This document shows, one piece after another, positions 63,813 through 64,000 of a stretch of 64,000 nucleotides of DNA. The notes below the pieces were generated by a model. It was not told where the DNA came from and searched no databases. It saw nothing but the letters and a program-made list of their open reading frames with translations. Each line of letters opens with the position of its first letter. The stretch's first letter is position 1. A program made the translations under genes and the position numbers. The stretch comes from Winogradskyella sp. KYW1333 (GTDB lineage Bacteria > Bacteroidota > Bacteroidia > Flavobacteriales > Flavobacteriaceae). The DNA is taken from contig NZ_QPHL01000014.1 in NCBI RefSeq assembly GCF_003335675.1, positions 1 through 64,000 of the forward strand. Direction: 5' to 3'.

Positions 63813-64000
63813 CTAAGATACTTGAGCTCCATTTTTAACCTTGGTTTCAGGATGCAAAAGAAAAACATCATTTTCCTTCACTGCTCCCATAACTAAGCAC
63901 TCGCTCATGAAATTTGCAATTTGTTTTGTTGGAAAATTGACAACAGCTACAATCTGTCTATTAAGTAAATTTTCTTTTTTGTAAAGAGTTGTGATTTGTG
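63813..64000 (-). CDS. CsaA-like tRNA-binding protein, 3' part (runs off the window)
   Basis: The minus strand from the right edge to the TAG at 63815-63813 encodes ITTLYKKENLLNRQIVAVVNFPTKQIANFMSECLVMGA followed by a short C-terminus ending KVKNGAQVS. This is the C-terminal half of the CsaA / tRNA-binding (EMAP/Trbp111-like OB fold) family, where VNFPxxQI and a late E-x-L-V-x-G-A are conserved. The N-terminal half lies beyond 64000. CsaA proteins bind tRNA and have chaperone-like activity. Confidence 0.8.
   Translation of the reverse strand, partial: QITTLYKKENLLNRQIVAVVNFPTKQIANFMSECLVMGAVKENDVFLLHPETKVKNGAQVS

Overview
This AT-rich window is chromosomal DNA from a marine-type member of the Flavobacteriaceae (Bacteroidota). 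Evidence: promoters of the Bacteroidota form TTTG-N19-TANNTTTG, almost no Shine-Dalgarno sequences, a split transketolase, a long NusB, a Pur-alpha-like DUF3276 protein, a type IX secretion C-terminal sorting domain, a SurA-type chaperone trio, and a carotenoid gene set of the saproxanthin/myxol kind. I see no prophage, insertion sequence, CRISPR array or rRNA operon. Most of the window is core genome, with two decaying gene remnants.

Layout. 1-3.6 kb: translation operon thrS-infC-rpmI-rplT, in which infC appears to start at an AUA codon. 3.6-14 kb: a leftward block with yjbQ, an exported protein of unknown function, a sulfotransferase-like/class IV aminotransferase pair, an AI-2E-family permease, dnaB, accA, a DMT permease, an LptF/G permease and tgt (without its zinc cysteines). 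14-19.9 kb: split transketolase, an outer-membrane barrel, an FKBP lipoprotein, S4/methyltransferase/phosphoribosyltransferase genes overlapping end to end, and aroK. 19.9-20.2 kb: tRNA-Lys(UUU) and tRNA-Leu(GAG). 20.3-24 kb: a CarH-like B12 photoreceptor repressor heading crtI-crtB-crtZ. 24-32.6 kb: TlpA-like thioredoxin, a broken regulator fragment, aconitase, MoxR and three SurA/PpiC-type proteins. 33.5-36.8 kb: crtD-cruF-crtY, with genes abutting stop-to-start. 36.9-46.4 kb: guaB, a FecA-like TonB receptor, HMG-CoA lyase-like and LysE genes, a secreted M43 protease, pyrD and a universal stress protein. 46.5-53.7 kb: an efflux operon made of a PBP-TolC fusion, adaptor, RND pump and potassium channel. 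53.9-64 kb: pepT, a YdeI/DUF1801 pseudogene, yajC, a DUF1573 lipoprotein, nusB, leucine-type dehydrogenase, ABC exporter, DUF3276, M14 carboxypeptidase and the 3' part of a CsaA-like gene.

How genes work together. The two carotenoid loci jointly encode every step from GGPP to a monocyclic hydroxylated carotenoid of the saproxanthin type: CrtB, CrtI, CruF, CrtD, CrtY and CrtZ. GGPP synthase is not in the window. The regulator at the head of the first locus has the W-x9-EH and E-x-H-x-x-G signatures of AdoCbl-dependent light sensors, so pigment production is probably light-induced. The chaperone trio plus MoxR probably serves outer-membrane protein assembly. The efflux operon is the most unusual unit: its outer-membrane component carries an N-terminal domain resembling an ABC-transporter substrate-binding protein.

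All gene functions are read from protein sequence by eye. No database search was run.
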